64,000 nt of DNA from Multifurca ochricompacta (Eukaryota > Basidiomycota > Agaricomycetes > Russulales > Russulaceae), in the NCBI GenBank assembly GCA_022496185.1, contig WTXG01000001.1, positions 1,302,001 through 1,366,000 on the forward strand. The letters are read 5' to 3'. Shown one piece after another: positions 1 through 10,345 of this stretch. The notes below the pieces were generated by a model, which saw nothing but the letters and a program-made list of their open reading frames with translations, was not told the DNA's origin and did not search any database. A program made the position numbers and the translations under genes. The number at the start of each line of letters is the position of its first letter. Position 1 is the first letter of the stretch.

Positions 1-557
1 GACGACATTTTTCTTATCGATAAGATAAATCCAGAGGGTAAAAAGTTCGACAGAGGTGGGTCGTGAGATATGAACATCCACTTCTCCCAACCTACCAGGG
101 AATGCACAGTTTCCCGACTTCATGCCAAATCAAAAAATTATGGCATGGACTTGACACTAGACTACAATTCTGAGATTTTTCCTTTGAGCGTCGGCCAGGA
201 CGTAGCGCTAGCTTTAGCGAGCTCTTTAGCCCGTGGTCCTACAGGCTCGCGAGATGGAGCTGACGAGGAGGATAGGGATCGTGACGTTTGGAGACCCGAC
301 GGTAAAGGCCGGCGAGGACTAGAAGATGATTATGGTTATGTTATGTATGGAAGGGTCTATCGCTTCGACCCTGGGACTGGCGAGGTCGTGTACGTCCCTT
401 TCATCCTCACCGCCTCCAATGTTACTAGACGCGTCGCACGCTCTTCAGGACTGCATATGCATCGTTCGGCGGTCTACTCATGTCCCTGACAGGATCGTTC
501 CGCCACATGACAAATATTGTGCTCGACGATCCAGTTTTTCTATTGATGCGAAATTAG
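1..557 (+). CDS. RPB8: RNA polymerase I/II/III shared subunit RPB8 (RPABC3), 5' partial
   Basis: Small subunit shared by the three nuclear RNA polymerases. Exons join(1..55,110..389,449..557); the reading frame is open from base 1, so the start codon lies outside the window. Both introns are short (54 and 59 bases) and start GTGGGT and GTACGT. The spliced product reads KKFDRVSRLHAKSKNYGMD at the first join and contains DLTLDYN and YGYVMYGRVYRFD. It ends GGLLMSLTGSFRHM followed by VFLLMRN and a stop, the expected RPB8 C-terminus. RPB8 folds as a single OB-type domain, and the visible length fits a protein of about 150 residues. It is convergent with RAD51 on the other strand, about 160 bases away. 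The family assignment is very secure; only the first few residues are missing. Confidence 0.93.
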
Positions 558-715
558 TCTCATCAGGCCTCTCATTGTAAACTCATCAATTCTTGCCTGA
601 TGTGCTCTTATATTAAGCAACGACTATAGCTGGAACTGACAACCTGATCACATTTAAAAATCGTACTCTCGCCTAGACTAGCGAATCCGTTAACTGTAGT
701 TATACATCAAAGTCG

Positions 716-2002
716 TTACATCTCTTCCTGAGGATCTCCAATACCGCTCTGAAGAATTGCAAACGTCGTTTCTGATTCCGGCAGACAAGGCGAGTCATAA
801 ATTCTGCATATACGGGTATTCGCGCGGCCCTTTTTGAACTGCAGCCTATTTACACAAGTCATTAGTATCATTCCATGGGGCTGAGGAGAGGCGAGTGTGT
901 ACCTTGTAGTAGAAGCATGTGCCAAGATGTTTCCACCGATCGGCTTTTTCTCATTGGACGCATAGGGTCCGGCGCCGGCGTCTGGGCTCGACATAACTTG
1001 ATTGGTGAATACAACCGCAATGCCAAACTAAGTGCTGTGTGAGGGTGTTTCCTCGAGCTGTAGATACAGTACGAACCTCGTCTGCTAGCCTTTGTAAGGT
1101 CCGAAGGAATTTGGAAAGGTGGGCCTGTCGGGCTGCAAGTTCCCCGCGACCTACATAGTCACTGCGGTATAGTGCTGTCGCTGAGTCTACGATTAATAAA
1201 CAAAATCTTAGCTGCCAATGTGAGTTCTTAAAAGGCACATCAAATTTAGATCAGTGCAAACCTGGACTCAGACATCAGAGCACTGGCAGCCGTGAGGAGC
1301 TGGTGCTGATGATCTGCATTATAGGCTCTTGCATATGCAACGTTATCGAGGACTTCTTCTCCATTTAGACCGAAACGTTCTGCGACGGCAAGGAGGCGGA
1401 CAGGACGGAAGGTACCTTCCGTGTCAATGTAAAGACACTTTCCTTCCCCCCCTCCCATGTCTACAGGTAGCTGACAACTAACGGCGAGAGTGTGACACAA
1501 CTGAGATTTCCCTGTTCTGAATTCCCCAAAGAGCTCCGTGATAGAACCTGTCTCCATACCACCTGTATGCGGAAGTGTCATGGAAAATTCTCTCAGTCAC
1601 GGGTGACGCACCTCCTAAGAGTGTATCAAGATTCTTAGAACCCGTCGTTATATGGACTAGCTCCGATCTGCGTGCATGTACCTCGGTCGCGCTCTGAAAG
1701 CCCAAAGGAACGATCTTCTGCGCTGTGTGTTTGTGAGCATAAAAAGGGAGTAGCGTTAACCAACACCCACCCTCGGCAAGAATCTTCTCCGCTTTCTGCT
1801 CAGATATACCTTTGATACTTATGAGGTTTTTCTTGGGAGTGTACGCGACAGCTTCAACAGTGTGAAAACCGGCATCTGTCAGCTTCTTTATGTCTTGTGG
1901 ATGTATACCAGCCTCCTGAAGCTTTTCAACAAGTAAGGGTCCAGAAGTTTGATATTCTTCCTCTTCTTGAGGCGCTTGAGAATCTTGAGAAGGATTTGAC
2001 AT
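716..2002 (-). CDS. RAD51: DNA recombinase RAD51
   Basis: RecA-family ATPase that forms filaments on single-stranded DNA and carries out strand exchange in homologous recombination. Exons complement(join(716..845,903..1027,1077..1206,1262..1562,1612..1722,1771..2002)), 342 residues, the usual length. The N-terminal helix-hairpin-helix domain shows [18 protein letters not shown] and [15 protein letters not shown]. The Walker A motif is GEFRTGKS, Walker B is [12 protein letters not shown], and the ATP-cap region is [16 protein letters not shown]. The C-terminus has [12 protein letters not shown]. The Walker A threonine of many RAD51 proteins is Ser here, a conservative change. DMC1 was considered, but the acidic N-terminus and [16 protein letters not shown] favour RAD51. 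Introns are 48-57 bases. The gene is divergent from nothing close; its upstream neighbour uL4m is on the same strand. Confidence 0.95.
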
Positions 2003-2125
2003 TGGGAATCAATGACGGTAAGTGGGTGGGTGTATCACATCTGCTGTCTCGTTTTGTCAAACTCGAGGATCACAATTAGGTCACGTGGTCGCGTTCCGTG
2101 GAAGGATAACACTGCACATAAGTAA

Positions 2126-3015
2126 TTACATTGTCTGTGCAAACTCTACCCTATCTTTGCTGAGTATGTGCTCGAACCATCGCACGGCTTCTATATCCAA
2201 AACCACCTGTGACCATTTCACCAAGTCATATACCCCAACCTGTTGTGCTGTCGTCGTGCTTATCTTGTGTAAATTTTCGGTCGATCGCTTCAACCCGGGG
2301 GGAACGATGTCCTTTCCTGTGATGAAGAGGGTCTTCTGATCCCACCCTAACTCGTCCAACCTCCGGATCATATCTTTGGTTTTCGTGCCCGTCCAGTCAA
2401 GGCTCTCCACGATTCTCAAGTTACATTCCTTGACTCTCGCGCTTAGCGCGACACGCATACCCATTTGAATTACCTTGCGTGGCAACTTTGTAGCAAAGTC
2501 TCTAGGTTTAGGACCGAAGGCAATACCACCACCGCGTAACATGGGGCTTTGTCCGTCACCAAGTCGCGCCTTGCCAGAGCCCTTCTGCGCGCGAATCTTT
2601 CGCCCCGAACCACGAACTTCTGCACGTGTCTTGGTATTCGCGGACCCTTGGCGTAGCGAATCAAGATGGTGCACGACGCATAGGTGAAGAATGTCACGTC
2701 GGATTGAGTGGGCAAATACCGTGGGATCAAGTTCTGCTACCTGGTCGGGCTGGTGCGCAGGATGGCCTGTACGTATCAGGGATGAAAGGGGTACATAAAC
2801 CGGTTGTCTGAGAGGAGAGGTCGGGAAGGCTTGCAAGGGGGGAACGGTGACACTAGCATTTGCAACACGGCCATGGCTACCATTTGCTACAGCCGCCGTC
2901 GCGTAGTTTCGAGAGACTCGCGTTATTAACTGAAAAGAAAATGAGAATAGATTACTATCAGCCAGCTCATTCTCATCCTTACCGGTCTAATAGCGTCAAG
3001 TGCTACTGAAAGCAT
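2126..3015 (-). CDS. YML6: Mitochondrial large-subunit ribosomal protein uL4m
   Basis: Component of the mitochondrial 54S ribosomal subunit. Exons complement(join(2126..2929,2983..3015)), 278 residues. A first exon of 11 codons beginning MLSVALDAIRP is needed to supply an ATG, because the long open frame of exon 2 has none near its start. The joined N-terminus (basic, with RNYATAAVA) looks like a mitochondrial presequence. The L4 core is clear: TRAEVRGSGRKIRAQKGSGK, then ARLGDGQSPMLRGGG and FGPKPRDFATKLPRKV, with WDQKTLFITG further on. Cytosolic L4 (uL4) is longer and has a different tail, so the organellar form is preferred. It is divergent from RPS16 across about 340 bases. Confidence 0.88.
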
Positions 3016-3355
3016 ACTTGAGAACGGAACTGAACACAGTGAATCCCGCTTCGGCTGCGCATTGAACACTGTATTATATAATCAGCAACCCGAGTTTTTT
3101 TTTTCCCATGAGTCCCGTCTAATTATCATTGAAAAACCCAAGTACGCCGTCAACGACCTCAAGGTAGGTAAATTTGGTTCAAATTATTGTCCGACCGACT
3201 ACTACTCTATGATCACCCGTATTGATTCATATAAACTCAATGACGGGATATATTCATACAAGCGGTGGTTGTTGTCAAACCATTTCGGATGACACTAGAT
3301 AGGAGTTTTTGTTGCTGATTCCCCCGTCTCACAGACTCGGTTGACACTCTCAAAA
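3016..3355. promoter_or_regulatory. Divergent promoter region between uL4m and S16
   Basis: This 340-base gap separates two divergently transcribed ribosomal protein genes, one mitochondrial and one cytosolic. It holds a run of ten T residues near 3095-3104. I see no convincing open frame. Shared control of the two genes is possible but is inference only. Confidence 0.45.
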
Positions 3356-3911
3356 ATGGCATCAACTACCAAGGCCGTGCAGACTTTCGGTAAAAAGAAG
3401 GTTCGTCTTGACGATTTGCATTAGCTCCCTCAATTGAGTGTGTGCACACATCCTATACTCTTTCAGACAGCGACTGCGGTTGCCCATGCGCGTGAAGGCA
3501 AAGGCTTGATTCGTATCAACGGTTCTCCTATCAACCTCGTTCAGCCGGAGATTCTGCGATTCAAGGTCTACGAACCTGTCCTTGTAGCTGGCGAAGATTC
3601 CTTTGCCAATATCGACATCCGTGTGCGTGTCAAAGGCGGTGGGCATACTTCCCAGATCTATGCGATCCGCCAAGCTATTTCCAAGGCTGTCGTTGCATAC
3701 TATGCGAAATATGTCGATGCATTTAGCTCGATCGAGTTGAAGAAGAAGCTTGTTGCTTATGATAGGACGCTCCTAATCGCAGACCCCCGGCGGATGGAAC
3801 CAAAGAAATTCGGTGGTGCTGGTGCTCGTGCGCGCAGGCAAAAGAGGTATGTACTGTCGATATTTTCAAGATTATGTGGTAAACGGTCTGTCCCTATTCA
3901 GTTACCGGTGA
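3356..3911 (+). CDS. RPS16: Cytosolic 40S ribosomal protein S16 (uS9)
   Basis: Small-subunit ribosomal protein whose C-terminal tail reaches the decoding centre. Exons join(3356..3400,3467..3846,3902..3911), 144 residues, the normal length. The product contains [40 protein letters not shown] and [16 protein letters not shown]. It ends ARARRQKSYR with a stop, the invariant S16 tail. The last exon is only ten bases (completing Ser, then Tyr, Arg, stop), so a gene finder could miss it and read through into the intron. Both introns have good GT donors (GTTCGT, GTATGT). Upstream sequence 3300-3355 is pyrimidine-rich, as is common for highly expressed fungal genes. Confidence 0.95.
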
Positions 3912-4152
3912 TGGGCTTGCCATTTTGTTGTATGCTAGCATCATTGAATGTCGCACTTCTTTGTTCCGTCTCAATATGCCACAACCACCATGATATGTCT
4001 AACGCCGATACACAATGAAATGCATCACCGCTACAACCTAGCCGTACCTCGCAGCCCTCCTTTGAAAACCTCATTATGATATGATACATATGCGTGCATA
4101 TAAGGTAAACTTCTCTCTTCATCCTTTATCCAAATGCCTTAGTCCATGCCTA

Positions 4153-6344
4153 CTACTCGATGCTTCGACTTTTGTGTACTCTACCTTCATAATTGTCTTC
4201 ATAAGCAATGAACAGCCGCTTGCGTTTGTATCGGATTGGGACCAGTTCGTTGGTTTTGTAAGATTGTCGCGAGTCCTCTAACCGAGAACTCCCGGGCAAC
4301 CCGACCTCTATCTCCGACGAGGGGCCAAATATCTTGGTATAAGCGACAACGGGAAATGGAAAGAGCTCGCCCTGAAGCGTAACAATAGCCCGAGCACCTT
4401 TGGCAGGGAAGGGCGCCGTGTCAGCCAAATTTCCGTAAGATGCGCCCGTGATGGCAAGGCTACTGTCAGAAGACGAATCTAGAGCATAGTCGAGGAGTGG
4501 AGTAAACTCATAATGGCCTTCCAATTCAACGTTCCTTGACCGTGGAGGATAAAGCTTTTGCGAAGCATAGCCTGGGGGCGACACATATGATAACGTCGCA
4601 GATACCGCGGATGTCAATGATGAGGGCGAGAAAGGTTCAATGTCGTGGGATGGAAGCGGCGAGAATGGCAACTGATCTGTGGGAGCAGTCTCAATAAAGT
4701 CAAGAGCCCGAAGTGCAAGTGTGTTATCTAGGGAAGCTGCTACCAGCTGCAGCGCGCCAGACGCATCGCAGGCGGGGCGCGACAAAGTAGCACGCTCATG
4801 AATGTGCCATGAGATGTGGCTCGCACTGGCGCCATGATGTCCTTGCCCTCCTGGACCTGAAATGGGGGGACGATTTCGCGCGGTGGGGAATTGCTTCCCA
4901 ATGACAATGTTGGCATCCACCGTGCTTGATTCCAGGTGGAGTCTTTTCCTGGTGAGAGCGTATTTAACAACATCAGAATCGATGTCGTATTCAACCAGCT
5001 TTCTCTTGAGACTCGAAGGGGTGGGCGATTGAGTGGGTGGTAGCTGTAAAGGGTCATCGTCCATCTGCCCAGAGCGGCTTTGAATAGAGTTCTCTGGGCT
5101 TGCTAATATATGAAACTGTTCCCCAACTGAATCGCGATGGACCAAGTCTTCCCCACCCCCACCCAATGGCTTCTCGCTAGAAACCCAAGATACGGGGAGA
5201 AGCGAGATGCCCGGAGAGTCCGGAACGTAATAGGGAAGCAAGGGTTTGCGGAGATCTTCAAGGGTACTTGCATCCCATTGTCGAAGAGTAGTCTCGGAAA
5301 TAGGGAACTGACGCGCACAGGTTAGCTCGGACAAGTGAGGTATACCTTTAAAGGGCAACGCGTACTGAAGTGACGGGAGAAGTTCGTTCACGAGGGTCCA
5401 CGAGGGTTGCGTAATGATGCTCCCTCGCGAGTCGATATTCGGACTCGCGGGCGCCTTGGTAATCAAGAAGAAACTTGACTCGCCGCATCTCAAGTTGAAA
5501 TTCATGAGCACCACAGCCACTCAACCCGATCTTCGTGGCTGGTGGGAGGCAAGATGCCTGTCTAAAATTAATAATCGTAGCTTTTCCGTCACGGCCTGCA
5601 TAAAGCCTTGATTAAAAGGAGATGGTGGCTATATGTGTAACATACCAATGAGCATATGTCTTAATGCGACATCGCGATGGAGTACTCCCCGAGAATGGAT
5701 CTGAGAATATGCCTCGACTATCGCGCGCTTTTCATGGAGTGAGAGTGACCTATCGGCCACTCTCCACGCGTGGGGGTGTGGAGGTTCCATAGCCATGTTT
5801 GCTAGGCCTTCAGGTGTGGTATAAACACCTATGATGCTAGGCACGCAGAGTCCTTGGAGTGGTCGCAAATGAAGCGGATGACCGTAAAGATAAAGCTATA
5901 AAGCGAGGCATTAAGTTTATTAAATAAACATTCCGCAGTAGATGTAGTACTTCTTTGTGGAAGCCGTCCCAGATGTTCCATCTGTTCAATAAGACCGAAG
6001 GACTTAATACTAGCCTTCGAGAATTGATTGGAATATTTACATCTTTGATACTATTGCAATAGCTTGGGCTCCAAGAGTGGCTTTCCTGAGATAAGTCGTG
6101 GTGGCCCTTCCCGCTAAGACGGAAGATGAGAAAAATTAAGGCATGTCCGAGAGGAATACCTGCCTCGTAGCATGACACCCTTTCCGAGACACCGCAGTTG
6201 CTGGCTTAAAATTTGAGAGCATTTGCCATGCGGCATGTATAGATGATCGAGGCAAGACAAAACATCTGAATTCTCTTGCTCTTGGTGAGACCTGATAAAG
6301 GAGGTTTCCAATGTTTCTGGTAATGTAGATGTCGCCTGTGGCAT
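4153..6344 (-). CDS. Protein-kinase-like protein, fungal type, DFG motif altered
   Basis: Exons complement(join(4153..5307,5366..5595,5646..5895,5951..5981,6041..6113,6179..6344)), 634 residues. The joins restore a kinase fold: glycine-rich LGKAGRATTTYL, beta-3 lysine in AIAIVSKI, then LQGLCVPSIIGVY, hinge-like MEPPHPHAWR, catalytic loop LHRDVALRHMLIG and ATIINFRQA. This pattern is typical of the large kinase-like families of mushroom-forming fungi. HRD is intact, but the metal-binding Asp of DFG is Asn (INF). Activity may therefore be weak or absent. After about residue 250 comes a long tail rich in Ser/Pro, with a basic segment SSLKRKLVEYDID; I recognise no second domain. The terminal exon is a 385-codon stretch open in one frame; reading it alone from an internal ATG would give a false single-exon gene. 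The substrate is unknown. Confidence 0.72.
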
Positions 6345-6573
6345 TGAACTCTTGAGGAGCGAGCGCGAGGAAAGTTAGTAGAAGATATGTATGACTGTAT
6401 ATTTGCTACCATCATAGATATATGCGCATTGCATTGAGAGGGGTGCAAGAGGAGAGGCAACGCAACAATTGATTAAAGACAATAGTGTCAACGGCTCATA
6501 CGGTCCGCATGGCTCATTTATTGTGTGTGTTGACACTGTTACGTGTTACCCACTTTCTTTCTTTCTCGACTCG

Positions 6574-9290
6574 ATGGCTCAATCTTCTTTTTCTCTTACG
6601 CAGACGAGTGAGCAGTCCCCAGACATCTTTATCAACGCTTCCAGATTACCTCTTTCCGTATATCTCGATGTAAATCCCGAGATTTTCTCCCGACCCAGGC
6701 TTATTCGTTTGCTTCGTGTGGGTACACTCATCCCATATATCTTCTACGCGCTGGACGCCTCACGCTCGCAATGTCAACTTTCAGACATCGGGTGCAGATA
6801 TATGCCACAACCCTTCAGCCGCATCCATCCTTCTTATCAACCCAGAAACCGAATCTGGTCGCAAGTTCGTGCACGATTGGAGTACAGACCCTCACAAGAC
6901 AGTCCTGAACTATGGTTGGATTCAGGCCTGCCTTCGAACCGGCCGTGCACTTCTTGAAACGGAAGAATGGGGTGGTTTTCGCGTCCTACATACAAGCTCA
7001 TGTATATATAGTGAAGATGAGGGTGATGAGGACATAGAAAATGGCTGCAATGGCACGCGGTAGGTCTCATCTTCATATCATGTTCCCTCCTTCTTTCAAC
7101 CTATATCAAAGCTCTTTGTCAACATTCAGGTCCAACCCTACTGAAGGGGCAGTTCCCCCAACATTTTCTTCTAGAAGTAAACCATCGCTAACTCCAACGC
7201 GTCCGAAACCTCGTTCGCCTAATCGACCCTCTACAATCGAGCAAAACGTCAAGCTTAGTACACCAAGTCTTGCCTACCATCACCCCAGCTCTTCCGTTCT
7301 TGAAGCATCGGACTCTTTGCCCGCGCCATCGCCTCAGTCCAAGCTGGCTTCTACTGTTATGCTACCATCTCCGAGGTCTGGAACTGGAGTTAACCCCCAG
7401 GGCACTGCCGCATGTTATCACCCAGCTCCTGCGCCCAGAAAGCACACACCAATGGGCTCCGACCCGTCCTACCTATTTCCCCAAGTGGCTGACATCCCAC
7501 CTCTGACACATTTACCATCACAAGTAACTGGAGAATCCAAATCGCAAAATTCTTCTCTTGCCACGAATCACCCTGCCCCACAGCAGTCTCCCGCAGACTC
7601 ATTCAACTTATTACATGCATTAAATTCAGCTTTTCAATTTCAGAATGCTGCTTCTCAGACTTTGACACAGTTGGTCGAAACCATGATCACTGTTGCGCAG
7701 AGACAAGGCATGGACACTGCTGTCATCCAGAATTATCTTGCCTCTTTACCAATGTCCTCGTCGTTGAATCATCTGACATTATCATCGACGTCGCAGTTGT
7801 CTAATACACCAGACCTTACGTCCAGCTCCTTGAGAGAACAGCAAGAACCTTCCGGTTTGGGCACACCATCTGAGAACCTTGGTCAGAGTTCAAGTAGTCG
7901 TCCTGCGTCGTACGAACAACCTCTGTCAGGGAAAAGGAGGCGTGTGTCGCCTGACCTACCTTCCCAAGCTAAAAGAGTTGTTCATACACCACAATTGAAC
8001 CAACCAGACGAGGCCTCAGAGCCTGTTCGGGGCGTCTTCTCTGTGAAGAGTGGCCGGCCCATCCTAGTGTTCGTGCAAATCGATACTCGCGGGCGGCATG
8101 AAATTGTGCATCTGATAAAGGTTAGTCCTCACATTATTGCGTCCACTTTATGAGGCAAATGATCCGCAGAAAAACGGAGGGCAAATTACAGCGGACATCC
8201 CTAGAGCAGCTTTCGTCATCCTGAATCCACGTTCCGTTTCCTATGCCGATCTACGGCAAGAAGCCGAGGAGTCTGGGCGAGTGATAGTGCAGACCGCGTT
8301 TGTCATGGAAAGCATCAAGCAAGGTCGTCTTGTGGATCCGAGTAATTATCTACTACAGGAAACTAGTTCGCCAAAGAAGTTTAATCGGGGCCGTCGTCGT
8401 CCCTCTTCTTTCCGTCACAGGCGTTCACAAGAGAGCGATCACGAGGCTTCCGAAGCACAAACCTCCGACACTGTCGTGGATGCTCCGTTGTCCGTACCCC
8501 TGCGTGAAGGCACCTTGACCCCTGAACCCCCCACTGCAGTACAATTGAAGAAGGGGTACAAATTTACCCCTGCAGAAATGACATACACCTGGACTCTGCT
8601 CCGCCGTATCATATCCAGGGAGCGACGGGCAGACAAAATGGCATTGGTCAAGGCTCTGCACAACAAGGTGTGTCTCGCGAATCCTTCAGTCCTGATAACA
8701 CACCCTCACCATCGGTGGAAGATGCCACACCACCCGGTGGCCTCGTGGATGTCTACGTTAAGTAGACACCAGGGGATGTACGAGGCGGTCAGAGCGGAGG
8801 CACTTCGCTCCGCCATTACTTCTAGGGCAGACCCACCAATCTCGCAGCAGCGCCAGGAAGTTCATCATCCCCGGCATGAGTCCGGTAATGCGGAATTAAG
8901 TGAGCCTAGTAGAGGAACAGAACTTGAAGTGCTCCAGATTGGGGCATCCTTGATTCCGGCTGAAGGCGACCCCTTGCACAACGAGGAACAATTGTTGTTT
9001 GAAGAGGCGAATAAGAAAGGGAATAACCAAGATGCATACGCGCGAGATTTTGAGGCCCTCGTTGGATTCCTGACATCCGAGGACGCTGATGGTGGGGGAG
9101 CGGATAACTTTTTCGAACGGCTGACGGCAAAGGTCGTATTTGTTGGTACTCTGGCTGACGAAACATCTAATTTATTCAGTCACAGAACGTTTGCATAAGT
9201 GCACCAAGCTGGCCTGATTTTCTGGAGCAACATGCAGCCGCCGTAACGGAAGAAATTGAGCGGAGGTACCTAGCTCAGAAAGCCACATAA
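6574..9290 (+). CDS. BRCT- and Myb-like-domain protein, Rap1-like candidate
   Basis: Exons join(6574..6717,6785..7059,7130..8120,8170..8667,8722..9132,9180..9290), 809 residues. An N-terminal BRCT-like region spans about residues 15-125 (IFINASRLPLSVYLDV, then LNYGWIQACLRTGR). A Ser/Pro-rich segment predicted to be disordered follows. A second BRCT-like region lies around residues 420-510 (ILVFVQIDTRGRHEIV, TAFVMESIKQGRLVD). Next is a helical block KGYKFTPAEMTYTWTLL followed by PHHPVASWMSTLSRH, which resembles a Rap1-type Myb module. BRCT plus Rap1-Myb is the layout of telomeric Rap1, so a role in telomere binding is plausible. The match is by pattern only. Another nuclear BRCT protein remains possible. 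It is divergent from the kinase-like gene. Confidence 0.55.
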
Positions 9291-9531
9291 ACTCTTCAGC
9301 TGGCGGATGCTGTCAAACATTCTCTATGAGTTTCGTGCAAGTTCATAGTATCGAACTTCTTGTAATATTTGCCCGGGCGGACGGTGGGTTTAGTACATGA
9401 AAAGGGGTGGGGCATACTGTGCGTTTGTAAGAGAATTCTTCCGCCGTCATCGTATCGACCCTGAGACAAAATACCACCCCGTAAGTTTTGAGCAAAAATA
9501 GCCCCATTGGATAGAGCAAGCAACGCAGTAA

Positions 9532-10144
9532 TCATTGAAGGGATGACAACGATGGTGACGAAGGGTTCTGCTTGAAGAAGCGTTTTCGCTTCTCTTCATA
9601 TGATAGAGACTCTTTATCTCCCCGTAATGATTGACCGGCAAAGTCGAACGTGCCCACCGCGGCTCCGATGACTGCGCATGAGGCTACTGCTACGGGCAGG
9701 GAGCGAGCTGCAGTACGTATTCATACAATGGACACCACAACGTACGAGGAGGCTCACCTCTGACGCCAGCCAAAAAACCAGCAGCACAGCCACCCGCTAC
9801 ACCATTCAACGCGTCGTGCTTTCCACGTTGGTTTGCAACGATGGACTCGGTGGCGGCAAACGTTGCGCCCATAGCAGCTACGAACCAGGAAAACGCCGTC
9901 ACTGAGCATGACTTGTACTTTGAGAAGATAACTGAAACATACCGAAGAAACCGATTGTCCCACCCGTTCTTGAGAGGAAACCAGATGCGCCTTTTGAGTG
10001 GGACCCTAGGGCATTCTGCACACTGCTGACCAAGGCGCCGACCAAGGCAGCCTGCATTCCGACTGTTGCAGCATATTGAAATGTAGGCCTTTGTTCGAAA
10101 CTTGGCATATCCGCTGATTGGACTGGCAAGTTTGTGGTGGACAT
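9532..10144 (-). CDS. Tim17/22/23-family protein, likely complex I subunit (NDUFA11-like)
   Basis: Exons complement(join(9532..9707,9758..9901,9943..10144)), 173 residues. The product has four short hydrophobic segments and Tim17-family signatures: VGMQAALVGALVSSVQNAL, RTGGTIGFF, MGATFAATESIVANQRGK and ALNGVAGGCAAGFLAGVRAR. Fungal NDUFA11-type subunits of respiratory complex I carry this ATES...DALNG...GGCAAGFLAGIR pattern, which separates them from the Tim17, Tim22 and Tim23 translocase proteins. It would sit in the inner mitochondrial membrane. The basic tail EEKRKRFFKQNP follows the last segment. Intron 1 is only 41 bases, at the low end for this genome, but the join restores the frame exactly. 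Convergent with the Rap1-like gene and divergent from the EED-like gene. Confidence 0.7.
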
Positions 10145-10345
10145 GACCACGGCGAAACGACAATGACTTCCTTTGAAGAGGTGGATTGGATGGATTTATT
10201 TGGATTGGGAGCAGCGGCTTAGCTTATACATCCGGCCGGAATTAACAATTCAGGAAATATTTGTTGCCGGGCCGGAAACAGGGAGCCCCAGGCAACCAAG
10301 CAACAACCAAAAGTTAAAGTTAACACTGACACCATCTTCATCTTC

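Noticed and set aside
4153..5520. 455-codon single open frame read as a stand-alone gene starting at 5520
   Set aside because: Its first 70 codons lie in the wrong frame. Splicing at 5308-5365 joins the later part to a kinase-like protein, and the upstream exon reads through this region in another frame with kinase sequence.
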